This document shows positions 8,432-17,705 of a stretch of DNA of 49,500 nt, piece after piece; within the stretch, counting starts at the first letter, position 1, and the number at the start of each line of letters is the position of its first letter. The notes below the pieces were generated by a model, which made no database searches, was not told where the DNA came from, and saw nothing but the letters and a program-made list of their open reading frames with translations. Where the stretch lies: the NCBI GenBank assembly GCA_000991575.1, contig LBRU01000002.1:143689-193188 (forward strand), in the 5' to 3' direction. Source of the DNA: a candidate division TM6 bacterium GW2011_GWE2_36_25 (GTDB lineage: Bacteria > Babelota > Babeliae > Babelales > UBA12409). Both the position numbers and the translations under genes were made by a program.

Positions 8432-9883
8432 ATGACACAATCAATTTTAGAAAAGTATCCAAATTATGAAGCAACAATAGGCATAGAAGTACATGTTCAA
8501 CTTTCAACGCAAAGTAAAATTTTTTGTTCTTGCCACAATGAAATAAGCAAACAACCAAATAAAAATATTTGTCCTATTTGTGCAGGATACCCTGGCGTAC
8601 TTCCTGTTATTAATAAAGAAGTTGTGAGCAATGCAATTTTAATGGGTCTTGCCACTAATTCAACCATAACAAAAAACACTTCTTTTGCGCGCAAGCATTA
8701 TTTTTATCCTGATTTGCCAAAGAATTATCAAATAACGCAAGATACTCATCCTATTTGCACCGAAGGATCCGTAAAGATTAATCTTGCAGATGGAACAGAA
8801 AAAAACATTCGCCTCATTCGTATTCATATGGAAGAAGACGCAGGAAAAAACATCCACAGCACCACTACCAATGAAAGTTTTGTCGATCTTAATCGTTGCG
8901 GCACACCGCTTTTAGAAATCGTCAGCTACCCTGATATATCAAGTTCCGACGAAGCACGCGCCTACTTAAAAACATTACGAAACATCGTTCTCTATCTTGG
9001 CATTGGCACCGGCAACATGGAAGATGGCGCATTTCGCGCCGATACTAATATCTCGGTCAGAAAAAAAGGAGCCAAACAACTTGGTACTAAAATTGAATTA
9101 AAAAATATCAACTCATTCAAATTTATTGCTGATGCTATCGATTATGAAATTCAACGCCAAATTGAAACATTAGAAGCGCATCAATCACTTACCCAAGAAA
9201 CACGCTTATGGGACACGCATGAGAAAAAAACCGTCGCCATGCGCTCAAAAGAAGTTGCAGCCGATTACCGTTATTTTCAAGAGCCAGACTTGCCCCTTTT
9301 GGAAATTGATGAAAAATGGATTGCTGAAGTTAGAAAAAAGCTCCCTGAATTACCTGAACAAAAATTAAATAGATTCTTAGAACAAGGACTGTCAGCTTAT
9401 GAAGCACAAATCCTTATTGATGATTTAGCCTTAGCTGATTACTTTGAATTAGCATATAAAAATTATGCAAGCAAAAACCTTATCAATTGGCTCCTGCGAA
9501 ATGTTATGGGATATCTCAAAGAACACAAAATCTCTTTAACTGAATTTAAACTAACACCTTACTATTTAGCTGAACTTGTTAAGTTAATCGATAAAGGAAC
9601 GATTAATACCAAGGTTGCACAGGAAATTTTTGAAGAAACAGCACAAGTGGGAAAAAGTCCTGCACTATTAGTTAAAGAAAAAGGGCTCGAACAAATAGAT
9701 TCAATGGACGAACTTAAAAAAGTATCGCAAAGCATAATAGATCAAAACCCAGCACAAGTTAATGCATATAAGGCTGGCAATGAACGACTTTTTGGTTTTT
9801 TTGTCGGTCAAGTAATGAAGGAAACGCAAGGAAAAGCCAACCCACAAAAAGTAAATGAAATCTTAAAAAAACTTCTCTCTTGA
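8432..9883 (+). CDS. gatB: Asp-tRNA(Asn)/Glu-tRNA(Gln) amidotransferase subunit B
   Basis: The 483-residue product has the full GatB kinase domain (YEATIGIEVHVQL near the N-terminus and the Zn-site cysteines CSCHN and CPICAGYPG). Conserved segments RKHYFYPDLPKNYQI and EEDAGK follow. The C-terminal YqeY-like tail domain binds tRNA and ends KVNEILKKLL. GatB phosphorylates mischarged Glu- or Asp-tRNA before amidation by GatA, so the organism relies on indirect Gln- or Asn-tRNA formation. gatA and gatC are not in this window. The next gene begins one base after its stop. Confidence 0.95.
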   Translation: MTQSILEKYPNYEATIGIEVHVQLSTQSKIFCSCHNEISKQPNKNICPICAGYPGVLPVINKEVVSNAILMGLATNSTITKNTSFARKHYFYPDLPKNYQITQDTHPICTEGSVKINLADGTEKNIRLIRIHMEEDAGKNIHSTTTNESFVDLNRCGTPLLEIVSYPDISSSDEARAYLKTLRNIVLYLGIGTGNMEDGAFRADTNISVRKKGAKQLGTKIELKNINSFKFIADAIDYEIQRQIETLEAHQSLTQETRLWDTHEKKTVAMRSKEVAADYRYFQEPDLPLLEIDEKWIAEVRKKLPELPEQKLNRFLEQGLSAYEAQILIDDLALADYFELAYKNYASKNLINWLLRNVMGYLKEHKISLTEFKLTPYYLAELVKLIDKGTINTKVAQEIFEETAQVGKSPALLVKEKGLEQIDSMDELKKVSQSIIDQNPAQVNAYKAGNERLFGFFVGQVMKETQGKANPQKVNEILKKLLS

Positions 9884-9884
9884 T

Positions 9885-10619
9885 ATGAAAAAAACAAGCT
9901 ATCTTCTTGCATTTCTTGCTTTTTTGCCGACATTCTCAAAAATCGTCGAAATAGAAAATATGATTGATGCACTAAAATATTTTGAAACAGAAAAAAATAT
10001 TTTAGTGGTTTTTGATATAGACAACACAATTGCAGAATCAACAAAGCCAGAGGGAGGCGATCAATGGTTTTATGCAGCAATGCAACACTTTAAAAACCAA
10101 GGTTTTAACAGCCAAGAAGCGTACGATAAGGTAATACCACTTTATGTCGAATTCAATAAAAAAAATGGCATTAAGCTGGTAGAAAATAAAGTTGTCACCA
10201 CTATTCAAGATTTACAAAATAATAATATTTCGGTTATTGCACTTACCGCACGATCAAAAAGCATTATCAAAACCACCATAAATCAATTAAAAAAGCTTGA
10301 TGTTGATTTTTCCAAAGGATCAATAGCGCAAAAAAATGTTTCATTTGACAAATTTTCCATACCAGCCTCTTTTAAAAGTGGCATCATCTTTTGCGGCGAT
10401 AATAATAAAGGCAAAATTCTCAAAGGTTTTTTGAAACAGACCCATCTAAAACCTAAAAAAATTATTTTTTTAGACGACAAAAGAAATTGTCTCTCACAAG
10501 TAGAATCAACATTAAAAAAGGATCCGATAAAATTTATTGGGTTACGTTACGGCTTTCTTGATAAAAAGGTCCAAAAATTTAAATTTACTGAATCAATGCT
10601 CAAACTTCCTGATGAGTAA
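9885..10619 (+). CDS. DUF2608 HAD-like exported protein, paralogue 1
   Basis: The 244-residue product has a signal peptide (MKKTSYLLAFLAFLPTFSK). HAD motif I is FDIDNT, with D44 and D46. ALTARS near residue 122 resembles motif II. FCGDNNKG precedes the acidic motif IFLDDKRN, like motif IV. The pattern, with a conserved GLRYG near the end, matches DUF2608 proteins, which are common in intracellular bacteria. The fold suggests a phosphohydrolase, but the substrate is unknown. It starts one base after gatB stops, so translation is probably coupled. Related copies lie at 12297 and 19712. Confidence 0.75.
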   Translation: MKKTSYLLAFLAFLPTFSKIVEIENMIDALKYFETEKNILVVFDIDNTIAESTKPEGGDQWFYAAMQHFKNQGFNSQEAYDKVIPLYVEFNKKNGIKLVENKVVTTIQDLQNNNISVIALTARSKSIIKTTINQLKKLDVDFSKGSIAQKNVSFDKFSIPASFKSGIIFCGDNNKGKILKGFLKQTHLKPKKIIFLDDKRNCLSQVESTLKKDPIKFIGLRYGFLDKKVQKFKFTESMLKLPDE

Positions 10620-10652
10620 GTGAATTACAAACAACCAGTCTTCAATAATATT

Positions 10653-12155
10653 TTACCTTGACGATCTTTCTAAATCTCTTCTCAACGCTGCTATTCTTGT
10701 TTCAATCGGAGCAAGAGCTGTTTTCGCCTTTTTATAAGGAGTTGTTGCAGAGTATCTTGCAAGAGCCGCTGAACCATAACGATTTTCATATGGACGTATC
10801 ACATCACGCAAAGAACGCGCTTGAATTTCAAGTTGTCTAATTTCATTTTCAAAACGTGCTCGTTGTTCTGCAGGAATCAACCCCTCCGTTTCTCGTACTA
10901 CGGCACCTGTGCCTTCTTGTTCTTCCCTGTACAACTGTTCTGCTAAAATTCTGTCTTGTTCTTCTTGTCTTTCACGTGCTTCACGAACCACTCGTTCTTG
11001 CCGCTCTCTTTCCAATCGCGCAACTTCATCTCTGCGACGCGCCTCTTCTACTTCTCTCTGTTCTCTTTCTCTCTGAATTTCTAATACTTCTTCTCTTTGA
11101 CGTGCCTCACGAGCTTCTCGTTCTTGCTGCTCTCTTTCCACACGAGCCGCTTCTGCCTGTTGTGCAGCTACAAATCTTCCTAATCGCAAATTCAAATCGT
11201 CTGCAAATTCTAACCGACCTACACCAATGGCTTGATAAATTAAATCTTGAGCAAAAACAATATCCCCACGATCAAGCGCACTATTAAATAAATTGCGCAT
11301 CTCTCTCTCTTCAAAGATAAGTTCTTCTTCGGCATGAACATAATTTTGTTCAAAATCATAACGAATAGTGTTAAGTGCCGCATCCAAAACAGAATGATTA
11401 TTTACCGGAATTCGCTGCATATTTCTTAACGTTGTTTCCCAATTAAAAAACTCAAGTTTTTCTCCTAAAGCAACTAATTCGCTCCCTCCAATAATATTAA
11501 AAACTACAATTGCTTTATTGCTCTGAGGATCTAAAGCAAGCAACCAAAAAGTTGCTATTTCATGAGGATCACGGGGCAACCCAATTCTGCCATTATCAGG
11601 AGAAAAATAAACACGATCATGATAATTAACGTTTATAGGTGATAGAGCACCACGAGATATCGCACTACCGACAGCGACAGTAACATTAGAACTCCAATCA
11701 AAAATTCCCGTCGGAATATTTACACTAAAATTAAATGCATCATTATCAACTTCGCGATGCCAATCATCTGGCAAACGCCAACGTTCCGCGACAGGATGCA
11801 GCACAATATTGTCAGGTTTATCTAGGGGGGGGTCCATGTGCGGTCCCCAGAACATTGTGTAATATTTTACCTGCTTGTCTCTTAATTGTTCACGAATCTC
11901 AACAGGAACTTTTTCTTGAATGCGAAAACTATGTTCAATGACGGATACTGTTTTAAAATTATAATTTTCACCATGATAAATACCAATGGCAGGCAAACCT
12001 AATGCATTATTAACTGTTCTTCCTTCACCAACAACAACCCATTGAGCAAGAGGAACACGATTTTGTGCTACAACTGAATAAGCATCGTAAGGATACGCCC
12101 ACATATTAAGCGGAATTAAATACAAAATTAACCATAAAAAACAACAACTCTTCAT
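10653..12155 (-). CDS. Secreted protein with long C-terminal coiled coil
   Basis: This 500-residue protein has a signal peptide (ending near NMWAYP). Residues 25-260 are globular and rich in Trp, Asn and Pro. From about residue 330 to 420 runs a highly charged helix of E/R repeats (blocks such as EREQQEREAREARQREE), a strong coiled coil. A second helical region at 425-500 ends basic. I do not recognise the globular domain. An 8-C run in the coding strand (11825-11832 on the plus strand) falls in the MDPPLDK segment and could slip. The gene stands alone and is convergent with the DUF2608 gene at 9885. Confidence 0.6.
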   Translation of the reverse strand: MKSCCFLWLILYLIPLNMWAYPYDAYSVVAQNRVPLAQWVVVGEGRTVNNALGLPAIGIYHGENYNFKTVSVIEHSFRIQEKVPVEIREQLRDKQVKYYTMFWGPHMDPPLDKPDNIVLHPVAERWRLPDDWHREVDNDAFNFSVNIPTGIFDWSSNVTVAVGSAISRGALSPINVNYHDRVYFSPDNGRIGLPRDPHEIATFWLLALDPQSNKAIVVFNIIGGSELVALGEKLEFFNWETTLRNMQRIPVNNHSVLDAALNTIRYDFEQNYVHAEEELIFEEREMRNLFNSALDRGDIVFAQDLIYQAIGVGRLEFADDLNLRLGRFVAAQQAEAARVEREQQEREAREARQREEVLEIQREREQREVEEARRRDEVARLERERQERVVREARERQEEQDRILAEQLYREEQEGTGAVVRETEGLIPAEQRARFENEIRQLEIQARSLRDVIRPYENRYGSAALARYSATTPYKKAKTALAPIETRIAALRRDLERSSR

Positions 12156-12296
12156 TACAACCCCTATATTTTATTATTATGTGTAGCCTCTATCTAAAGA
12201 GTAAGTTAAAAAATTGGCAAAACGCAATATTTTAAAGATATTTGACAACAAAAAAATGTTATTATAGAGTTTGATTTTAATGAGGGAGGGAGCCTG

Positions 12297-13400
12297 ATGA
12301 TTAAAAAAATATTATTTTCTTTAATTCTTTCATCGTCATTTTTTCTACAGGCGATGGAAGAATCTAAAAAACCAAAACGCTTTACACGATTAACACCCAC
12401 CCTAGATTTTAAGCCATCAACAAGACTTCCTGTCGGCGTAAGTCGTTACGCTCCTATCACCACATTGGATATGTTTCGTGAAATAATTGATCCTTTTACA
12501 ACTGGTCTTCATCCCAATACTATCGCGGTTTTTGATATTGACGATACGGTAGGAATACCTTGGGGCCCAGAAATTTTAACCTCTGAAGCATTTGAAGAAA
12601 ATCAATATGCAGCAAAAATATTGTTTCCCGATACACCACAGGATAAGCTTCATGCAAAGAAAATTACTGAACTTTTAGAAGCACATAAAAACGCAGAATT
12701 GCGCCCTTTTGATGAAGAAAATACCATTTCAAAAAAAATAAAATTATTACAAGATAATGGTATTAAAGTTATAGGGCTCACTGCCAGATCAACACCACTC
12801 AGAGATGATACACTGAGACAACTTAAAAAACTGAAAATCAAATTTGACTATGATAAGTTGCAAAAACCAATACCGATTCGTGGCACAACTGAGCAAATTG
12901 GCATTTTTACTCACGGTATTCTTTTTTGTGGAAATAATTCTAAGGGACCAATGCTCAAAAGCTTATTTGGAAAATTGGAGTTTGAACCAGAAGAAATTAT
13001 TTATGCAGATGATAGTAGCCGCAATATTGAATCAGTACTTAACACATTCCCAAAAAAGACAATCCCTCTTTTTATGCAATTACCAGCTCCCACGCATGAC
13101 GATGAATCTGACGAAAGACTTTTTGACGATCATGTTCAGATCGGTGATCGAAGTATTTCAATGAATCATCTATTCAAATTTTTAGTAGACGCACTCATAC
13201 AAGACCCAGAGTCTATTAAACATCACAGCAGCATGCGTAGCCTTGATCTTGATACATCAATGTACAGCTCTGCCTCTTCCGACGGAAGCCTTTCACCAAC
13301 TGGCTCACCAACAAGAATTGTTCCTCTCACCTGTCATGCTTTACCCGAACATGATCCATTTGCACCATTTAGATCACCATTTAGATCGGGCAAAAAATAA
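12297..13400 (+). CDS. DUF2608 HAD-like exported protein, paralogue 2 with Ser-rich tail
   Basis: The 367-residue product has a signal peptide (MIKKILFSLILSSSFFLQAMEE). HAD motif I is FDIDDT at residues 79-84 (D80, D82), then GLTARS and FCGNNSKG, and an acidic IYADDSSRN near 240. It is longer than its paralogues at 9885 and 19712, with a C-terminal tail rich in Ser, Pro and Arg (residues ~305-367). A TTGACA at 12242 and TATAGA at 12263 form a likely promoter, and GGGAGGGAGC is the ribosome site. The last 67 bp overlap the convergent epimerase gene. Function is unknown beyond the predicted HAD fold. Confidence 0.7.
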   Translation: MIKKILFSLILSSSFFLQAMEESKKPKRFTRLTPTLDFKPSTRLPVGVSRYAPITTLDMFREIIDPFTTGLHPNTIAVFDIDDTVGIPWGPEILTSEAFEENQYAAKILFPDTPQDKLHAKKITELLEAHKNAELRPFDEENTISKKIKLLQDNGIKVIGLTARSTPLRDDTLRQLKKLKIKFDYDKLQKPIPIRGTTEQIGIFTHGILFCGNNSKGPMLKSLFGKLEFEPEEIIYADDSSRNIESVLNTFPKKTIPLFMQLPAPTHDDESDERLFDDHVQIGDRSISMNHLFKFLVDALIQDPESIKHHSSMRSLDLDTSMYSSASSDGSLSPTGSPTRIVPLTCHALPEHDPFAPFRSPFRSGKK

Positions 13401-14938
13401 TTGATAGTCTTTGCAATACCATCCAAAGGATTAACTTTTGGCTCATAACCTAAAACAGAACTTGAACGTGTTAAATCAGGACATCTCTTATTTGGATCAG
13501 TCACATCAATCTGAGGTTCATATACAATGCCAATTTGTTTGTTAAACATTTTCAGTGCAAGGTCGTGAACAACTGAAGCAAGTTGATTGATCGACATTTC
13601 AGCCTGATTACCAACATTAAAAACACGTTGCTCGATTGGCTCATTATTTTTAAATTCATGATTGATCAAACGGACAATTCCATCAACTGTATCTGAAACA
13701 TATGAAAAACTGCGCGATTGTGTTCCGTCTCCATAAATACGAAATGGTTTGTTTGCAAAAATTGATTCAACAAAACTGGTAATAACACGCCCATCTTGTA
13801 AACGCATATATGGTCCATAGGTATTAAAAATACGAACCATACGTGCATCCAGCTTGCGTTTTTCAACATAAAGCTTAATCAACGTTTCACCGCCGCGTTT
13901 TGACTGATCATATTGCGAACGTTTACCAATTGGGCTCACATTTCCAACATATGTCTCTGGCTGTGGATGAATTTCGGGATCACCATAAACTTCAGATGTT
14001 GAAGCAAAGAGAAATTTTGCACCGGTATTTAATGCTAGATCCATACAATTAATCGTACCGTTTAAGCCTGTTTTTAACGTTTCCACCGGTAAATTATAAT
14101 AAAAAACTGGGCTTGGAACAGACGCTAAATGAATAACCCAATCAACATGCCCCGACACAAAAAAAGGTTTCGTTATATCATAACGTACAACATAACAATT
14201 CTTATATTTTGCTAAAAGGTCAAAGTTGCGGGCATCACAACAAAGACCGTTGTCGAGCACAATTACTTGATGACCTTCACTTAATAATCTCTGAACTAAA
14301 TGGACACCAATAAATCCTGCACCACCAGTAATAACAAACCTTTTTTTGCCTTCTATTAATGGTGGCAAGGAAAATGGAGGAAAAATATTAAATTCAGTCT
14401 TAGAAAATTTATCAGTATTTAAAGATTTTAAACAGGAAGTGTGTTTCATAATTATCTGGTTATTATCTTCGATGCATCGCAATGCCATCTTCTCTTCCGG
14501 CGTCTGATCATTTTTAAAAGAAAATTCTTTTTGGGCCAATGAAGTAAGTTTTTCACATAATTGATCTGCATCTAAACCAGTTTCACACAATAATACACGT
14601 ACATCTAAATTTCCTAATTTTTCGAAACGTGCATAAGCACTCACCCAACTTAATGCTACTCGCGCACCTTCGTACAACGCCGCGTCCTTATCCAACGGTG
14701 AACGCCCGGATAAATTTTTAGGAATAGCCAAAAGTACTTTTTTTGTCTCTTGCTTACTTACATGCTCAAGCAGATCAGGTAACCGCAAAACAACATCAAG
14801 ATAACTTTGCAACGGATTTCGAGCATCAACTTTTAAATACGTAAAAACATATGCTTCAGCTTTTCCAAGCCGCTCCAATGTATAAAATTCAGCAAAAAGT
14901 AAATTAAAAGTAAAAATAGATAAAATAAAAATACGCAT
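13334..14938 (-). CDS. UDP-glucuronate decarboxylase-like epimerase with exported N-terminal extension
   Basis: Residues ~200-515 form an extended-SDR domain: NAD-binding TGGAGFIG (about 202-209), S-T-S of FASTSEVYGDP, YDQSK (YxxxK, about residue 343) and RIFNTYGPYM. This layout is typical of UDP-glucuronate decarboxylase (UXS), which makes UDP-xylose. Oddly, a signal peptide (MRIFILSIFTFNLLFA) and an extra ~180-residue region precede it. That region ends in a segment loosely like the second half of another SDR, but I do not assert this. The C-terminal repeat DLNGDLNG lies in the overlap with the convergent gene. UXS identity over other nucleotide-sugar epimerases is likely but not certain. 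Confidence 0.75.
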   Translation of the reverse strand: MRIFILSIFTFNLLFAEFYTLERLGKAEAYVFTYLKVDARNPLQSYLDVVLRLPDLLEHVSKQETKKVLLAIPKNLSGRSPLDKDAALYEGARVALSWVSAYARFEKLGNLDVRVLLCETGLDADQLCEKLTSLAQKEFSFKNDQTPEEKMALRCIEDNNQIIMKHTSCLKSLNTDKFSKTEFNIFPPFSLPPLIEGKKRFVITGGAGFIGVHLVQRLLSEGHQVIVLDNGLCCDARNFDLLAKYKNCYVVRYDITKPFFVSGHVDWVIHLASVPSPVFYYNLPVETLKTGLNGTINCMDLALNTGAKFLFASTSEVYGDPEIHPQPETYVGNVSPIGKRSQYDQSKRGGETLIKLYVEKRKLDARMVRIFNTYGPYMRLQDGRVITSFVESIFANKPFRIYGDGTQSRSFSYVSDTVDGIVRLINHEFKNNEPIEQRVFNVGNQAEMSINQLASVVHDLALKMFNKQIGIVYEPQIDVTDPNKRCPDLTRSSSVLGYEPKVNPLDGIAKTINYFLPDLNGDLNGANGSCSGKA

Positions 14939-15017
14939 AAAGACTTCCCTCTTTTAAATTATTCTAGTTAGTATAAAACAATCATATTAATCTGCAAAAA
15001 GCTATTTTGAGGAAAAA

Positions 15018-15719
15018 ATGAATCGTCCATTTTTTTATATCGCTAATTGGAAGATGTATTTCACCTATAATGAAACAATTTCATGGATAAGCACCCACGG
15101 TGAAGAGCTCTCTTTTTTAGCAAAAAGCCATCACATAATTATCTGTCCTTCTTTCATTACCCTTGATCATATTGCAAAAGAATTCAATCAAAGCCATTTA
15201 TTACTCAGCGCACAAAATTGTTCTGCATATAAAAAAGGTGCACATACCGGACAAATATCTGCTGCATCATTAGCAGAAATTGGATGCAACTATTGCATCA
15301 TCGGGCACAGCGAACAACGCAACTGTGACAACAATGATATTATCGAGCAGAAAGTTTTGCGATTACTTGAATACAACATCACCCCAATTCTTTGCATCAG
15401 CAATCCACAAGAAGAATTAACTCCAGCGATTACTGCTTTTCATAAATTTCCGGAAAAAGAGATCATTATCGCTTATGAGCCACTAAATGCAATTGGTTCG
15501 GGCAATGTTCCAGAAAATAGATTTATTGAAAAAACATTTTCAACAATAGTAAATTTTATCGAACACCATGTATCAGATAAAACGTATTATATGATTTATG
15601 GGGGAAGCGTAGATAGTGAAAATGTCAAACGCCTTAAACTCATTAACCGTCTAGATGGATTCTTAATTGGTGGTGCAAGTACACATTTCGATGAATTTAA
15701 ACGTATAATAGAATTTTAA
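15018..15719 (+). CDS. tpiA: Triosephosphate isomerase
   Basis: The 233-residue product is slightly shorter than most TPIs (about 250). The catalytic residues are all present: NWKM near the N-terminus (Lys), IIGHSEQR (His), and AYEPLNAIGSG (Glu), where the usual W of AYEPVWAIGTG is N. The phosphate-binding YGGSV and FLIGGAS motifs are at the end. It interconverts DHAP and glyceraldehyde-3-phosphate in glycolysis. A GAGGAAAAA ribosome site precedes the ATG. It leads a co-oriented group with secG and the mla genes. Confidence 0.94.
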   Translation: MNRPFFYIANWKMYFTYNETISWISTHGEELSFLAKSHHIIICPSFITLDHIAKEFNQSHLLLSAQNCSAYKKGAHTGQISAASLAEIGCNYCIIGHSEQRNCDNNDIIEQKVLRLLEYNITPILCISNPQEELTPAITAFHKFPEKEIIIAYEPLNAIGSGNVPENRFIEKTFSTIVNFIEHHVSDKTYYMIYGGSVDSENVKRLKLINRLDGFLIGGASTHFDEFKRIIEF

Positions 15720-15790
15720 AAATCTAATTCCCAATCAATGAAAAAAAAGGTAAACTGAATAAAAGAGTTAAAAATATAGAGGAAACACTT

Positions 15791-16117
15791 ATGTTATTTG
15801 GATTACTTGCATTTCTTTTTGCTTTTAGCGCCATTCTCATTATCCTCCTTGTCTTGATTCAAAAAGGCAAGGGAAGCATGGGACTCGGCAACATGGGCGG
15901 TGGCAATCAAATGTTATTTGGTGGTGGCGGCGGTCAAGATTTTTTTCAAAAATTAACATGGGTTCTTGGCGCTATCCTCATGGCTGGATCACTTACACTC
16001 GCAATTTGGAAAGCGAAACAGATGGGAATGAGCACTAAATTATTACAAAATCAGCCAGTTCCAGCAAAACAGATGCCAGCACCACAACCAACCCCTATAG
16101 AAGTGCCCGAAGATTAA
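15791..16117 (+). CDS. secG: Preprotein translocase subunit SecG
   Basis: The 108-residue product has two transmembrane helices separated by the Gly-rich loop typical of SecG (IQKGKGSMGLGNMGGGNQ, then a GGGGG run and DFFQKLTW). A Pro- and Gln-rich tail follows. SecG assists SecYE-dependent export, which is relevant to the many signal peptides in this window. It is preceded by AGAGGAAA. tpiA-secG adjacency is common in bacteria and supports both calls. Confidence 0.92.
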   Translation: MLFGLLAFLFAFSAILIILLVLIQKGKGSMGLGNMGGGNQMLFGGGGGQDFFQKLTWVLGAILMAGSLTLAIWKAKQMGMSTKLLQNQPVPAKQMPAPQPTPIEVPED

Positions 16118-16133
16118 ACAAAAGGATATCTTT

Positions 16134-16913
16134 TTGATTACGCCAATCATTGACTGGATTGGTAATGCAGCAATTTCGTTTTGCACGGCAACCGGCCGGT
16201 TTATGCTCTTTTTCTTCACCACACTCAAAAACGCTCTATTTTCACAACCACAGCCATCAAAAATTTTTGAGCAAATGGTCCGCATTGGCGTTCATTCATT
16301 GTTGATTGCAATTATCACCGGTACTTTTGCCGGCGCTGTTCTTGCATATCAAAGTTATGAAGGATTTCATAAATTCGGAGGAGAAAGTCTTCTTGGTTCT
16401 ATTGTTGCATTAAGCATGATTCGCGAGTTAGGTCCCGTGCTTACGGGACTCATGGTAACAGGCCGCGCAGGATCACTCATTGCTGCAGAAATTGGCACAA
16501 TGCGTATCACTGAACAGATTGATGCGCTACGCACGCTCGGTATAAATCCATTTCAATATCTCGTTACGCCACGCATCCTCGGTGCAACATTGATCATGCC
16601 TTTTCTCACCGTCTTTGCAATGATGTCAGGCATTGCGGGAGGTTATTTAATTGCTGTCTACATTCTCGGCCTAACGCCTGATGCATATATTTCTCACATT
16701 AAAGAAATCACTGATCCTTTCGACATTATTGGCGGATTGATTAAAGCAGCAACATTTGGCCTTATTCTTTCATGGGTTGGTTGCTATAAAGGATTTTTTA
16801 CATCGGGCGGTGCGCGTGGTGTCGGACTTGCAACAACTGAAAGTGTTGTTGTCGGATCAATTTTAATCATTATTGCAAATTACTTCTTAGCGATGATTTT
16901 ATTTGGAGGATAA
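16134..16913 (+). CDS. mlaE: MlaE-family ABC transporter permease
   Basis: The 259-residue membrane protein has the MlaE signature: SLLGSIVALSMIRELGPVLTGLMVTGRAGSLIAAEIGTM-type motifs around residues 85-125, and an EQIDALRTLGINPFQYLVTPR segment. I take the TTG at 16134 as start because AAGGA lies 7 bp upstream and no ATG fits. With MlaF it moves phospholipids between inner and outer membranes. The substrate-binding MlaD subunit is not adjacent. Confidence 0.9.
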   Translation: MITPIIDWIGNAAISFCTATGRFMLFFFTTLKNALFSQPQPSKIFEQMVRIGVHSLLIAIITGTFAGAVLAYQSYEGFHKFGGESLLGSIVALSMIRELGPVLTGLMVTGRAGSLIAAEIGTMRITEQIDALRTLGINPFQYLVTPRILGATLIMPFLTVFAMMSGIAGGYLIAVYILGLTPDAYISHIKEITDPFDIIGGLIKAATFGLILSWVGCYKGFFTSGGARGVGLATTESVVVGSILIIIANYFLAMILFGG

Positions 16914-16915
16914 CA

Positions 16916-17638
16916 ATGATTAAATTGATCAATGTGTGCAAAAAATTTGATCACCGGTGGATTACTAAAGGAGTTACACTCACTATTCCACCAGAAAAAA
17001 TGACCGTTATCATCGGAAAATCAGGAGAAGGAAAATCAGTCCTTCTTAAGCAAATGATCGGACTGATCAAACCGACAAGCGGCTCGATCTTGATCGATGA
17101 TATTGATATTACACAGCTTAAAGAAAAAGAACTTAATGCTATCTTTGAAAAAGTTGGTTATGTTTTTCAATTTGCAGCACTACTGGACTCACTCACGGTT
17201 TTTGAGAATGTCGCACTTCCTTTGATTGAAAATGGTTATCCTGAAAAAGCAGCTCTTCCTATTGTTAAAGAAAGACTATCCCTCGTTAATCTTAAAGCAG
17301 ATATTCTTAATAAATATCCTTCTGAACTTTCTGGCGGTATGTTGAAACGTGTCGGTCTTGCTCGAACTTTAATCCACAATCCAAAAATTATTTTATACGA
17401 TGAGCCTGTCACCGGACTTGACCCTATTACTGCTCGAGTCGTTCATGAGCTCATGGATGAAACTCAGAAAAGATTAAAAATAACTTCAGTTGTTGTTTCA
17501 CATAATGTTGAATCATTCAAATATGCTGATTATGTTGCACTTTTAAAAGATGGAACAATAAAATATTTTGGTGATGCACACACCATTTGGGAAGAAATGA
17601 ACCCCGACATTTACAATTTCATCCGCGGAATTGAATAA
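16916..17638 (+). CDS. mlaF: MlaF-like ABC transporter ATP-binding protein
   Basis: This 240-residue ABC ATPase shows Walker A GKSGEGKS, Q-loop VFQFAALLDSLTVFENV, signature LSGGMLKRVGLAR, Walker B IILYDEP and the H-loop VVSHN. The LSGGM signature with a following KRVGLAR is characteristic of the MlaF/Ttg2A group. It begins two bases after mlaE ends, so the two subunits are translationally coupled. GGAGGA overlaps the mlaE end and serves as ribosome site. Confidence 0.9.
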   Translation: MIKLINVCKKFDHRWITKGVTLTIPPEKMTVIIGKSGEGKSVLLKQMIGLIKPTSGSILIDDIDITQLKEKELNAIFEKVGYVFQFAALLDSLTVFENVALPLIENGYPEKAALPIVKERLSLVNLKADILNKYPSELSGGMLKRVGLARTLIHNPKIILYDEPVTGLDPITARVVHELMDETQKRLKITSVVVSHNVESFKYADYVALLKDGTIKYFGDAHTIWEEMNPDIYNFIRGIE

Positions 17639-17705
17639 CTAACTCCTTCACGTTCTTCCCTATATTTGTTACCTTAAAAGAAAATTTTTATCTTTAGGAA
17701 TTATT

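Noticed and set aside
10856-11287. Plus-strand Leu-rich ORF
   Set aside because: It is the reverse of the E/R-rich coiled-coil region of 10653-12155; the Leu content comes from antisense of Glu and Arg codons.
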